Shown in pieces: positions 1-7,969 of a stretch of 37,905 bases of DNA; within the stretch, counting starts at the first letter, position 1; every line of letters starts with the position of its first letter. The DNA is taken from contig MIQB01000012.1 in the NCBI GenBank assembly GCA_002890585.1, positions 1 through 37,905 of the forward strand. Reading direction: 5' to 3'. This stretch comes from Tannerella sp. oral taxon 808 (GTDB lineage Bacteria; Bacteroidota; Bacteroidia; Bacteroidales; Tannerellaceae). Under the pieces are notes generated by a model. The model was not told the DNA's origin. It made no database searches and saw only the letters and a program-made list of their open reading frames with translations. The position numbers and the translations under genes are program-made.

Positions 1-77
1 AGCCTGAGACGGTCGCCGAACCCGCGGAATGGTGAGGCCCCAAGACATTGGGAGCCGAAAAGAGATTGAGGGGGGCG

Positions 78-111
78 TTTGCACCGTGCTGCAAGCGCCT
101 CCCTACTTTTG
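78..111 (+). promoter_or_regulatory. Bacteroides-type promoter of cysS
   Basis: TTTG at 78-81 and TACTTTTG at 104-111 match the Bacteroidota -33 (TTTG) and -7 (TAnnTTTG) elements with a 22-nt spacer. Transcription would begin near 118, which favours the ATG at 150 over upstream in-frame starts. Nothing else is recognised in 1-77, which may hold the tail of an upstream unit. Confidence 0.6.
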
Positions 112-149
112 TGGCCATTAAAAAAGACGCATCAATAAAGGACAGTAAT

Positions 150-1625
150 ATGGATAAGCAACAACAGAAACTCGTTTTGTATAACACCCTCACGCGCCGG
201 AAGGCGGAGTTTGAACCCCTCCACGCGCCGCATGTGGGCATGTATGTCTGCGGCCCCACCGTCTACGGCGATCCGCACCTCGGCCACGCCCGGTCGGCCA
301 TCACCTTCGACATCCTCTTCCGCTACCTCACCCACCTCGGATACAAAGTGCGCTACGTCCGCAACATCACCGACGTGGGCCACCTTGAGCACGATGCCGA
401 CGAGGGCGAAGACAAGATCGCCAAGCGGGCACGCATCGAACAACTCGAGCCCATGGAAGTCGTGCAACACTACACGCGCCGCTACCACCGTGCGATGGAT
501 CTGCTGAACGTACTCCCCCCCAGCATCGAGCCACAGGCCTCGGGCCACATCATCGAACAAATGGAGCTCGTAAAGCAGATACTCGCCAACGGTTACGCCT
601 ACGAGAGCGAGGGATCGGTCTATTTCGACGTGGCGCGATATAACCAAGATCACCGCTACGGTATCCTCTCCAATCGCAACGTGGACGAACTGCTCAACAC
701 CACCCGCGAGCTGGACGGGCAGACGGAGAAGCGCAACCCCGTCGACTTTGCCCTCTGGAAACACGCTACGCCGGAGCACATCATGCGCTGGCCGTCCGAG
801 TGGGGCGAGGGCTTCCCCGGTTGGCACTGCGAATGCACCGCCATGGGTCGCAAATACCTCGGCGACCATTTCGACATCCACGGCGGAGGCATGGACCTCA
901 TCTTCCCCCATCACGAGTGCGAAATCGCACAAGCCGTCGCCGCCGAGGGCGAACAGATGGTGCGCTGGTGGGTGCACAACAACATGATCACTTACAACGG
1001 GCAGAAGATGGGTAAGTCGCTCGGCAACGCCATCACCTTAGAGGAATTTTTCACCGGCCAACACCCGCTGCTGGCGCAGGCCTATCGCCCGGAGACGATC
1101 CGCTTCTTCATCCTTCAGGCGCACTATCGCAGCACGGTAGACTTCAGCAACGAGGCCTTGCAAGCCTCCGAAAAGGGCCTCGAGCGACTCTTTGAAGCCG
1201 CCGAACGGCTCGCCAAGCTCACACCCTCCGACACATCCACGGTCGACGTCAGCAACCTGCGTGCGCGCTGCGAAGAAGCCATGTGCGACGACATGAACAC
1301 ACCCATCGTCATCTCTCACCTCTTCGACGCCGCAAAAGCCATCAACACCGTGCACGACGGCCGCGGAACAATCTCCTCAGGCGACCTCCGGGAGCTGCAA
1401 TCTGCCTTCCACCTCTTCATGGACGACATTCTCGGCCTGCGCAGCGCCGCCCCGTCAGACGAGAAAGACGAAGCCTATCGCCGCGCCGTCGATCTGCTGC
1501 TCTCCATCCGTCAGCAGGCCAAGCAAAACAAGGATTGGGCCACGAGCGACCGCATCCGCAACGAGCTCTCCGCCCTCGGGTTCGTGGTCAAGGATACGAA
1601 GGACGGCGCCGAATGGAGCCTGTAG
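150..1625 (+). CDS. cysS: cysteinyl-tRNA synthetase
   Basis: Class I aminoacyl-tRNA synthetase that charges tRNA-Cys with cysteine in the cytoplasm. The 491-residue product has the family's usual length. The HIGH signature is seen as HLGH (residues 43-46) and the KMSKS loop as KMGKS (286-290), a variant I know from Bacteroidota CysRS. The zinc ligands of the family are present: C34 in the CGPT motif, C227 in WHCEC, and H254/E258 in HHECE. The C-terminal part, ending around SDRIRNEL, fits the anticodon-binding end. The frame is open upstream to 48, but that extension is unlike the family and would precede the predicted transcription start, so I start at the ATG at 150 (MDKQQQK). The next gene begins 2 nt after the stop, so the two are probably co-transcribed. 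Confidence in identity is very high. Confidence 0.97.
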   Translation: MDKQQQKLVLYNTLTRRKAEFEPLHAPHVGMYVCGPTVYGDPHLGHARSAITFDILFRYLTHLGYKVRYVRNITDVGHLEHDADEGEDKIAKRARIEQLEPMEVVQHYTRRYHRAMDLLNVLPPSIEPQASGHIIEQMELVKQILANGYAYESEGSVYFDVARYNQDHRYGILSNRNVDELLNTTRELDGQTEKRNPVDFALWKHATPEHIMRWPSEWGEGFPGWHCECTAMGRKYLGDHFDIHGGGMDLIFPHHECEIAQAVAAEGEQMVRWWVHNNMITYNGQKMGKSLGNAITLEEFFTGQHPLLAQAYRPETIRFFILQAHYRSTVDFSNEALQASEKGLERLFEAAERLAKLTPSDTSTVDVSNLRARCEEAMCDDMNTPIVISHLFDAAKAINTVHDGRGTISSGDLRELQSAFHLFMDDILGLRSAAPSDEKDEAYRRAVDLLLSIRQQAKQNKDWATSDRIRNELSALGFVVKDTKDGAEWSL

Positions 1626-1627
1626 CC

Positions 1628-2386
1628 ATGAAGGTTGTCATCCTGCAACAAGACATTGCCTGGGCCGATCCGGCGGAAAACGTGCTGCGGGCAGAGGAAG
1701 CCATCGACCGTCGGCCGGGCGCCGACCTCTATGTGCTGCCGGAGATGTTCGCGACAGGTTTCGCGACGCATCCCGAAGGCGTGGCCGAACCGGCCGACAG
1801 CGAGACACTCCGCTGGATGGTTCGTAAGGCGGCGGCATGCCGCGCGGCTGTGGCCGGATCGTTAGCCGTGGAACATGGCGGTTGTTACTACAACCGCCTC
1901 TGCTTCGTCCACCCCGACGGCCGCGTGGAGACGTACGACAAACGCCACCTCTTCACCTACAGCGGCGAGGATCGGCATTACACGCGCGGCACGCGTCGCG
2001 TAGTTGTCAACTTCCGCGGCGTACGCATCCTGCTGCAAGTCTGCTACGACCTGCGCTTCCCCGTCTGGAGCCGCAACCGCGGCGACTACGACGCAGCCCT
2101 CTACGTGGCCAGCTGGCCCGTCGGCCGCATCTCGGCCTGGAGCGCGCTGCTGCGTGCGCGGGCCATCGAGAACCAGTGTTACGTCATCGGCGTCAACCGC
2201 GTGGGGCGCGACCCGGTGGCAGACTACAGCGGCGCATCGGTCGTCATCGATCCCTACGGCCGCACCGTCGCCACGTGCGAGGATCATCACGTCAGCGCAG
2301 CCGAAGCCGAGCTCGACCTGGAACGCCTCGCTGCTTTCCGCCAGAAATTCCCCGTCTTAGGGGATGGGGATGCGTTTAGCCTCTGA
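1628..2386 (+). CDS. carbon-nitrogen hydrolase (nitrilase superfamily), omega-amidase-like
   Basis: A 252-residue nitrilase-superfamily amidohydrolase. The catalytic triad is visible: E39 (LPEMF), K105 (YDKRHLF) and C139 (QVCYDLRFP). Length and motif spacing resemble the YafV/Nit2 omega-amidase branch, which hydrolyses alpha-ketoglutaramate or alpha-ketosuccinamate in metabolite repair; the substrate here is inferred only from that resemblance. The ATG at 1628 lies 2 nt after the cysS stop, so translation may be coupled. The frame is open far upstream inside cysS, but homology starts at MKVVILQQD. There is no signal peptide, so it is cytoplasmic. An imperfect hairpin at about 2390-2421 follows the stop and may end the unit. 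Confidence 0.9.
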   Translation: MKVVILQQDIAWADPAENVLRAEEAIDRRPGADLYVLPEMFATGFATHPEGVAEPADSETLRWMVRKAAACRAAVAGSLAVEHGGCYYNRLCFVHPDGRVETYDKRHLFTYSGEDRHYTRGTRRVVVNFRGVRILLQVCYDLRFPVWSRNRGDYDAALYVASWPVGRISAWSALLRARAIENQCYVIGVNRVGRDPVADYSGASVVIDPYGRTVATCEDHHVSAAEAELDLERLAAFRQKFPVLGDGDAFSL

Positions 2387-2389
2387 TTG

Positions 2390-2421
2390 TGGGTAAAACC
2401 TGGTGGGGTTTCACATAACCC
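2390..2421 (+). terminator. weak nested hairpin after the cysS-amidase unit
   Basis: GGGT...AACCC encloses AAACC...GGTTT. There is no long T-tract, so this is a possible rather than a clear terminator. Confidence 0.3.
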
Positions 2422-2492
2422 GAAATGAGAAAAAGGACAACGGCCCCATGCTTCCTCCTTTTCCTCCCTCAATGAATAGGAACAGAGCCGTT

Positions 2493-2521
2493 TTTGGCGC
2501 TCCGATACTTTTCTACATTTG
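2493..2521 (+). promoter_or_regulatory. Bacteroides-type promoter of rplS
   Basis: TTTG (2493-2496) and TACATTTG (2514-2521) with a 17-nt spacer, slightly shorter than the usual 19-21. The predicted leader to the rplS ATG is about 90 nt. The word TTCTACATTTGCCG recurs exactly upstream of the 1905-residue protein at about 29439-29452. Confidence 0.65.
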
Positions 2522-2616
2522 CCGCCGCTTTACGTAATCGCTGGCGGGAAAGTATGAGAGGCCCGTTATGTTGCGTTTTGTTCCACATTCAATAACATAT
2601 AAAGAGCAACAAGAGA

Positions 2617-2976
2617 ATGGATTTAATCAAGATTGCAGAGGAAGCATTTGCTACTCAGAAAGAGCATCCCGCGTTTAAGAGCGGCGACACGGTGACGGTT
2701 TCATACCGCATCAGGGAGGGAAACAAGGAGCGCATCCAGCAATACCGCGGTGTGGTGATCCGCATCTCGGGCGCGGGTGAGAAGAAGCGCTTCACGGTGC
2801 GCAAGATGTCAGAGAACATCGGCGTGGAGCGCATCTTCCCGATCGAGTCGCCGTTCATCGAGCAGATCGTGGTAAACAAGGTCGGCAAGGTGCGCCGCTC
2901 GAAGCTGTACTACCTGCGCCAGCGGACCGGCAAGAAGGCACGCATCAAGGAAAAACGTGGCACAGCAGCTGTGTAA
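2617..2976 (+). CDS. rplS: 50S ribosomal protein L19
   Basis: A 119-residue protein matching bacterial L19, which sits at the 30S-50S interface. Diagnostic stretches are GDTVTVSYRIREG near residues 23-35, QQYRGVVI near 41-48, and FTVRKMSENIGVERIFP near 58-74. The C-terminal KLYYLRQRTGKKARIKE is typical of the family. It has its own promoter upstream and a strong hairpin terminator downstream, so it is probably monocistronic here, whereas many bacteria place rplS in a trmD operon. The start at 2617 gives the usual N-terminus. Confidence 0.97.
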   Translation: MDLIKIAEEAFATQKEHPAFKSGDTVTVSYRIREGNKERIQQYRGVVIRISGAGEKKRFTVRKMSENIGVERIFPIESPFIEQIVVNKVGKVRRSKLYYLRQRTGKKARIKEKRGTAAV

Positions 2977-3008
2977 ATCCGCACAGCAACAAGAAGCAAG
3001 CGAAAGAG

Positions 3009-3052
3009 AAACCCCGGAGGCCCTGCAAAAGCAGCCCTCGGGGTTTCGCGTT
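3009..3052 (+). terminator. rho-independent terminator of rplS
   Basis: A long GC-rich hairpin (AAACCCCG...CTGC, AAAA loop, GCAG...CGGGGTTT) with one bulge, 32 nt after the rplS stop, followed by a short mixed T-rich stretch. Confidence 0.8.
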
Positions 3053-3105
3053 ATATAGACATAAAGCCTGTTGATATGAGGAACAAAACGCTTTGCCCTC
3101 ATGCT

Positions 3106-3129
3106 TTTGAGGTTGGGGAGATAACTTTG
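3106..3129 (+). promoter_or_regulatory. promoter of the Panacea gene pair
   Basis: TAACTTTG (3122-3129) is a perfect TAnnTTTG -7 element 23 nt before the ATG at 3153, giving a very short leader. The nearest TTTG words (3106-3109 and 3092-3095) are at non-ideal spacing (12 or 26 nt), so the -33 assignment is uncertain. Confidence 0.5.
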
Positions 3130-3152
3130 CCCCAATTAAAGATGATTGACGT

Positions 3153-3599
3153 ATGATTTACAAAGCCATTGACATAGCCAATAAATTATTGGCAAGAGCA
3201 AAGAGTGAGGACAGCGGCGAGCTGATGTCGAACCTAAAGTTGCAGAAGATGCTTTACTACGAACAAGGATTCCATCTGGCCTATTTCGGCACACCGCTCT
3301 TCGAGGATGCAATCGAGGCGTGGATGTACGGCCCCGTCGTGCCCGTGGTATACGACCATTTCAAAGCCTCCGGCCGGCAGGGCATCGATCCCGGAGATGT
3401 AGAGGTGGTTGTGTTGGAGGACGAAGAGGAGGCACTCTTCGAAGATGTCTTCCGAGTATATGCCGCCTACAGTGCCGTCGGCCTGATGGAGCGGACGCAC
3501 AAAGAGGCGCCGTGGAAAAATACGCCCACGGGCACAGGCAACGTGATTGACCAAAAGCTGATGAAGTCGTTCTTCAAAAAGCGACTGAGATATGAGTAA
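3153..3599 (+). CDS. Panacea-domain (SocA/GepA-like, DUF4065) protein, putative antitoxin
   Basis: A 148-residue protein dominated by a Panacea/DUF4065 domain. The hallmark order is visible: LKLQKMLYYEQGFHLAYFG (about residues 28-46), then EAWMYGPVVPVVYDHF (about 55-70), and near the end the APWKNTP segment typical of these proteins. Known Panacea proteins (SocA, PanA) act as antitoxins for many unrelated toxin types or as proteolysis adaptors; this role is inferred for the present gene. The stop overlaps the start of the next gene by 8 nt (ATGAGTAA), an arrangement common in toxin-antitoxin pairs with the antitoxin first. Base composition is less GC-rich than the flanking cysS and mfd, suggesting acquisition. 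Confidence 0.85.
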   Translation: MIYKAIDIANKLLARAKSEDSGELMSNLKLQKMLYYEQGFHLAYFGTPLFEDAIEAWMYGPVVPVVYDHFKASGRQGIDPGDVEVVVLEDEEEALFEDVFRVYAAYSAVGLMERTHKEAPWKNTPTGTGNVIDQKLMKSFFKKRLRYE

Positions 3600-4023
3600 A
3601 AGAAAAAGAGGATCGCTTGTAAAAGAATTGCGAGATGAAAAGGCGAGAGTGGGGATCTATGAGCAGGTAGATCACCCGCTCTTTTCATTTAAATACTTGC
3701 AGGAAGACTCCATCGATAAATACGATGTGAATAAAGGAGGGAAACCTTACTTCGACTTTTTGATGCGCCTCAAAAAGCTCTCGGAGCTCGGATGGAAGGT
3801 GATCCGCACTTCAGGGCGCCACGGCTTCGGCATGGAGAAAGTCTCGCGCAGCCGGATTATCCCCCAAAAACCCCTCCCCCCATTCATCACGCCTGAGGTG
3901 GAAGACCTCCATGTGTTCCGATCTAAAGGAGATAATACGGCATTGGTCGGGTGGCAGATGGAGAAAGTCTTTTACATCTTCTATATCGAACTCCGGCACG
4001 GAGATATCTACCGCCATTCATAA
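3592..4023 (+). CDS. unknown protein paired with the Panacea gene, candidate toxin
   Basis: A 143-residue protein I cannot assign to a named family. It has a basic N-terminus (MSKRKRGSLVKEL), a central helical segment with FDFLMRLKKLSELGWKVI (about residues 53-70), an RTSGRHGFGMEK stretch (about 73-84), and a C-terminal segment with alternating aromatics ending in ELRHGDIYRH. No signal peptide or membrane segment is evident, so a cytoplasmic protein is likely. Position is the main clue: it starts inside the last codons of the Panacea gene (8-nt overlap) and shares its promoter. Its stop codon lies 3 nt from the converging mfd stop, leaving no room for a dedicated terminator. A toxin role is inference from this layout. 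Confidence 0.75.
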   Translation: MSKRKRGSLVKELRDEKARVGIYEQVDHPLFSFKYLQEDSIDKYDVNKGGKPYFDFLMRLKKLSELGWKVIRTSGRHGFGMEKVSRSRIIPQKPLPPFITPEVEDLHVFRSKGDNTALVGWQMEKVFYIFYIELRHGDIYRHS

Positions 4024-4026
4024 TCC

Positions 4027-7000
4027 TCACCCAGCCTCCGGCTCCGTGCGCTCCACTTCGGTGAGGCAGCGGACGGCGGCGGCTACGCTCGCGACGTTGC
4101 GGATGACGATGCTCCGCCGACCGTTCTGCTCGCGGAGCTGACAGGCGCGGGGGTGGAGGCCAATGTAGGTGAGCAGCCGTCCGAAGGCGCGGCTCTGGTA
4201 GTAAGGGCTGTCGGTGGCGGTGGGGAGGTAGAGGGCCATCAGGCTGCGCTTGAGGACGACCTTCTCGATGCCTAACCGACGCGCCATGCGCCGCAGCCCA
4301 ACGACGCGGATCAGCTCCTCGCCCTCGGTGGGGATGCGCCCGAAGCGGTCTTGCAGGGCGGAGACGAAGCGCTTGAGGGCGTCGTCGGTTTCGATGGAGT
4401 CGAGCTCGCGGTAGAGGGCTACGCGCTCGGAGTCGTTGGGAATGTAGGTGGGGGGGAACATGAGCTCGAGGTCGCTCTCGACGAAGGTCTCGCGCACATA
4501 GGTGTCGCCCGTTTCGGAGGCTGTGTCGTCGCCGGCGTAGAGGTCGGCAAACTCGTCCGCTTTCAGTTCGTCGACGGCCTCTTCAAGGATTTTTTGGTAG
4601 GTCTCGTAGCCGAGATCGGCGATGAAGCCGCTCTGTTCGGCGCCGAGCATGTTGCCTGCGCCGCGGATGTCGAGGTCTTGCATGGCGATGTGCATGCCGC
4701 TGCCGAGCTCGGAGAAGCTCTCGATGGCTTGTAGGCGGCGGCGGGCGTCGGGGGGCAGGGTGGTGAGGGGCGGGGCCAGGAGGTAGCAGAAGGCTTTGCG
4801 GTTGCTGCGGCCAACGCGTCCGCGCAGCTGGTGCAGCTCGGAGAGGCCGAAGTGGTGTGCGTCGCAGACGATGATGGTGTTGGCGTTGGAGACGTCGATG
4901 CCGTTCTCGAGGATGGTGGTGGCCACGAGCACATCGTATTCATAATTCACAAAGTCGATGACGACGCGCTCCAGCGCTTCGGGCTCCATGCGCCCGTGCC
5001 CCACGGCGACGCGGGCGTCGGGCACTTCGCGGCGGATCAGCGCCTCGATCTCGTAGATGTTTTGTATGCGGTTGTTGATGACGAAGACTTGTCCGTTGCG
5101 ACTCATCTCGAAGGAGATGGCCTCGCGGATGATGTCGGCATTGAAGCGTTGGATCTCGGTCTGCACCGGGTAGCGGTTGGGCGGTGGTGTGGTGATGTTG
5201 CTCAGGTCGCGGGCGCCCATGAGGGAGAATTGCAGGGTGCGGGGGATGGGGGTAGCGGTGAGGGTGAGGGTGTCTACGTTGGTGCGGAGCTGGCGGAGCT
5301 TCTCCTTGACGGAGACGCCGAATTTCTGCTCTTCGTCGATGATGAGTAGGCCGAGATCCTTGAACCGGACGTCGCGGCCGACGATGCGGTGGGTGCCGAT
5401 GAGGATGTTGAGCTCGCCCGAGGCGAGGCGCCGGAGGATGGCTTTGATCTCGCTGGTGGAGCGTGCGCGGCTGATGTAGTCGATGGTGCAGGGGAAGTCT
5501 TTGAGGCGTTTGCAGAAGGTGCGGTAGTGCTGGAAGGCGAGCACGGTGGTGGGCACGAGGACGGCCACCTGTTTGTTGTCGGCCACGGCCTTGAAGGCGG
5601 CGCGCATGGCCACCTCCGTCTTGCCGAAGCCTACGTCGCCGCAGACGAGGCGATCCATCGGGCGCTCCCGCTCCATATCGGCCTTCACTTCGGCCGTGGC
5701 CCGCATCTGGTCTGGTGTGTCTTCGTAGATGAAGCTCGCCTCCAGTTCGTCTTGCATAAAGCTGTCGGGGCTGAAGGCGAAGCCCTTCTGCTGGCGGCGG
5801 GTGGCGTAGAGGCGGATCAGGTCGCGGGCGATGTCTTTGACCTTCTTCTTGGTGCGGTCTTTGAGCTTCTCCCACGTGCCGCTTCCGAGCTTGTTCAGGG
5901 CGGGTGCTTCGCCGTCTTTGCCTTTGTATTTCGAGAGTTTGTGGAGGGCATGGATGCTGACGAAGAGGATGTCGTTGTTGCGATAGATGAGCTTGACGGC
6001 TTCTTGCAGGTGGCCGTTCACCTCGGTGCGGACCAGCCCGCCGAAGCGGCCCACGCCGTGGTCGATGTGTACGATGAAGTCGCCGGGGGTGAACTGGTTG
6101 AGCTCCTTCAGGGTGAGGGCCATCTTGCCGCTGCGTGCGCGGTCGCTCCGGAGGTTATACTTATGGAAGCGGCCGAAGATCTGGTGGTCGGTGAAGAAGC
6201 AGCTGCGAAGGGTGTGGTCAGTGAAGCCCTCGTGGAGGGTGCGATTGACGGGGGTGAAGGCGATGTCGTCGCCGCGGTCTTTGAAGATGTCGCGGATGCG
6301 TTCAGCCTGCTTCTCGCTGTCGGTGAGCAGGTAGATGGTGTAGCCCTCGCTGAGGTATTGGCGGAAGGATTGGCTGACGAGGTCGAAGTTCTTTTGGAAG
6401 AGGGGCTGAGGGGCGGTGTCGAAGCGGACGATGGCGGCGGCGTCTTCGGCGCGGGCTTGGAAGTGCAGGCGTGTGAGGGGCTCGAGGGCGTGGGCGAAGC
6501 TCTCCGCCTGGATCAGCTTGCGGCGCATGGCTTCGCGGTCGGCAAAGCCCTCGTCGTCTTTGTTTACGGGCTCCTCATCCCACAGGGCGGCGATGCGCTG
6601 GCGGCACCATGCGGCGTCGCTCATCACCACGGCGGTGCCTCGCGGCAGGAGCTCCAGGAGGGAACTGTCGGCGTGGCCATAACGGCTTATCTCGGGGATG
6701 ATGCAGATGGCCGTTAGCTTGTCTTGCGAGAGCTGCGTCTCCACGTCGAAGGTGCGGATGGACTCAATCTCGCTGCCGAAGAAGTCGACGCGGTACGGCC
6801 GCTCGTTGGAGTAGGAGAAGATGTCCATGATGCTGCCCCGGACGGCGTACTGCCCGGGCTCGTAGACGTAGTCCGTCTGCGTGAAGCCGTACGTGTCCAA
6901 GACGTCGGAGACGAACAGCGGATCGACCCCCTCGCCCGTGTGCAGCTCGAGGGTGTTCTTCTGCAAGGTGCTGCGCGCGGGGACGCGCTCGGCCACGGCG

Positions 7001-7380
7001 TCGGGGTAGCTGACGATGATGAGCTCCGGGTTGGCAGCTTGCAGGGCCGCGAGTGCCTCCGTGCGGAGCACCTCGTTGGCCGCATCCGTATGGCCGTATT
7101 TAATGTCGCGCTGGTAAGCCGAGGGGAAGAAGCTGACGCGCCCCTCGCCCGCGAGCTGCACGAGGTCGTTGTAGAAATAGCCGGCCTCCTCAAGGTCGTT
7201 CATCAGGCAGAGCAGGCACCCACCGAGCCGGCCAAAGAGCGCCGCAGTGCAGACCGCGCGGCTCGATCCGTGGAGCCCGGCCAGGAGCACGTCGCGCGCA
7301 TCGCCCCGCTTGACGAGCGCAGCCACGGCGCCGATCTGCGGGTGGGCTGCGTAGAGGGTTTGTAGGTCTTTGATATCCAT
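4027..7380 (-). CDS. mfd: transcription-repair coupling factor Mfd
   Basis: A 1117-residue SF2 translocase that removes stalled RNA polymerase and recruits UvrA to damaged template strands. Domains in order: UvrB-like N-terminal module; CarD-like RNA-polymerase-interaction domain (about residues 430-500, with GDFIVHIDHGVGRFGG); helicase core with Walker A GDVGFGKTEVA (near 580) and DEEQ box LLIIDEEQKFG (near 680); motif VI region LRGRVGRSNRKAFCYLL; then a TRG-like segment (GAGNMLGAEQSGFIADLGY) and the C-terminal D7 domain. Length is close to the usual ~1150. The start ATG at 7380 gives MDIKDLQTLY. A terminator-like hairpin sits in its short leader. The stop converges with the putative toxin gene with a 3-nt gap. 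Confidence 0.97.
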   Translation of the reverse strand: MDIKDLQTLYAAHPQIGAVAALVKRGDARDVLLAGLHGSSRAVCTAALFGRLGGCLLCLMNDLEEAGYFYNDLVQLAGEGRVSFFPSAYQRDIKYGHTDAANEVLRTEALAALQAANPELIIVSYPDAVAERVPARSTLQKNTLELHTGEGVDPLFVSDVLDTYGFTQTDYVYEPGQYAVRGSIMDIFSYSNERPYRVDFFGSEIESIRTFDVETQLSQDKLTAICIIPEISRYGHADSSLLELLPRGTAVVMSDAAWCRQRIAALWDEEPVNKDDEGFADREAMRRKLIQAESFAHALEPLTRLHFQARAEDAAAIVRFDTAPQPLFQKNFDLVSQSFRQYLSEGYTIYLLTDSEKQAERIRDIFKDRGDDIAFTPVNRTLHEGFTDHTLRSCFFTDHQIFGRFHKYNLRSDRARSGKMALTLKELNQFTPGDFIVHIDHGVGRFGGLVRTEVNGHLQEAVKLIYRNNDILFVSIHALHKLSKYKGKDGEAPALNKLGSGTWEKLKDRTKKKVKDIARDLIRLYATRRQQKGFAFSPDSFMQDELEASFIYEDTPDQMRATAEVKADMERERPMDRLVCGDVGFGKTEVAMRAAFKAVADNKQVAVLVPTTVLAFQHYRTFCKRLKDFPCTIDYISRARSTSEIKAILRRLASGELNILIGTHRIVGRDVRFKDLGLLIIDEEQKFGVSVKEKLRQLRTNVDTLTLTATPIPRTLQFSLMGARDLSNITTPPPNRYPVQTEIQRFNADIIREAISFEMSRNGQVFVINNRIQNIYEIEALIRREVPDARVAVGHGRMEPEALERVVIDFVNYEYDVLVATTILENGIDVSNANTIIVCDAHHFGLSELHQLRGRVGRSNRKAFCYLLAPPLTTLPPDARRRLQAIESFSELGSGMHIAMQDLDIRGAGNMLGAEQSGFIADLGYETYQKILEEAVDELKADEFADLYAGDDTASETGDTYVRETFVESDLELMFPPTYIPNDSERVALYRELDSIETDDALKRFVSALQDRFGRIPTEGEELIRVVGLRRMARRLGIEKVVLKRSLMALYLPTATDSPYYQSRAFGRLLTYIGLHPRACQLREQNGRRSIVIRNVASVAAAVRCLTEVERTEPEAG

Positions 7381-7386
7381 GTGTTA

Positions 7387-7411
7387 CAAAAAAAGCGCCC
7401 AAAAGTGGGCG
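7387..7411 (-). terminator. hairpin plus T-tract in the leader of mfd
   Basis: Read on the minus strand: CGCCCA, a 4-nt loop, TGGGCG, then C and seven Ts, ending about 7 nt before the mfd ATG. It has the form of an intrinsic terminator pointing into mfd. It could insulate mfd from transcription of the upstream array, or attenuate mfd; the sequence does not decide. Confidence 0.55.
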
Positions 7412-7524
7412 ATTCCATGCGATACGCAACTGCCGATAGGCGCGTGGGGGAGGGGGGAGGGGTGATTGATGGCCTCTGATTAAGGATGAATGACCGCCGG
7501 GCGGCGGCGGCACGCCCATTCTCT

Positions 7525-7862
7525 ATCATTGTCCGAAGCAATAATAACCGCGGACACTCCAAATTTAATATTGTCTGAAGCAATAATAAATCCGGATACT
7601 CCAAATTTAATATTGTCTGGAGCAATAATAAATCCGGACACTCCAAATTTAATATTGTCTCAGGCAATAATAACCCCGGACACTCCGGATTTAATATTGC
7701 TGTTGGAAATAACAAATCTGGATACTCCGGATTTAATATTGCTGTTGGAAATAACAAATCTGGACACTCCGGATTTAATATTGCCGTTGGAAATAACAAA
7801 TCTGGACACTCCGGATTTAATATTGCTGTTGGAAATAATAACCCCGGATACTCCGGATTTAT
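7525..7862. repeat. intergenic tandem array A, 8 x 42 bp
   Basis: Eight consecutive units of exactly 42 bp; the segment aaattt or ggattt recurs at 7561, 7603, 7645, 7687, 7729, 7771, 7813 and 7855. Two unit types occur: the first four contain GAAGCAATAATAA-like text, most of the later ones TGTTGGAAATAACAAAT. Several units hold the near-perfect inverted repeat AATCCGGA-cac-TCCGGATT (some with C/T changes). Because 42 is divisible by 3, long open frames run through the array on both strands, but their 14-residue periodic products look like by-products. The array lies between the divergent mfd and beta-barrel genes. In 7381-7524 I see only the mfd leader hairpin, and in 7863-7969 nothing beyond the leader of the next gene. 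Confidence 0.95.
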
Positions 7863-7969
7863 GATTCCCCCGCCGCAACGGAGCCTTCCGAGCCTCGCGA
7901 CGCGCCACTCGCAATAACCCTGCCGCAGCCCCCGTTTCATCAGTCGTAAATCTTAATAGCAATAGAAAT

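Noticed and set aside
48..149. An upstream extension of cysS.
   Set aside because: The extension is unlike CysRS N-termini and precedes the predicted transcription start near 118.
5389..6717. A 442-codon open frame antisense to mfd.
   Set aside because: A shadow of the GC-rich mfd codons; the product is low-complexity Val/Glu/Ala-rich without motifs.
7490..7864. A 124-codon open frame across array A, with a 14-residue periodic product.
   Set aside because: The period of 42 is divisible by 3, so frames stay open on both strands by arithmetic. The product has no start context or homology.
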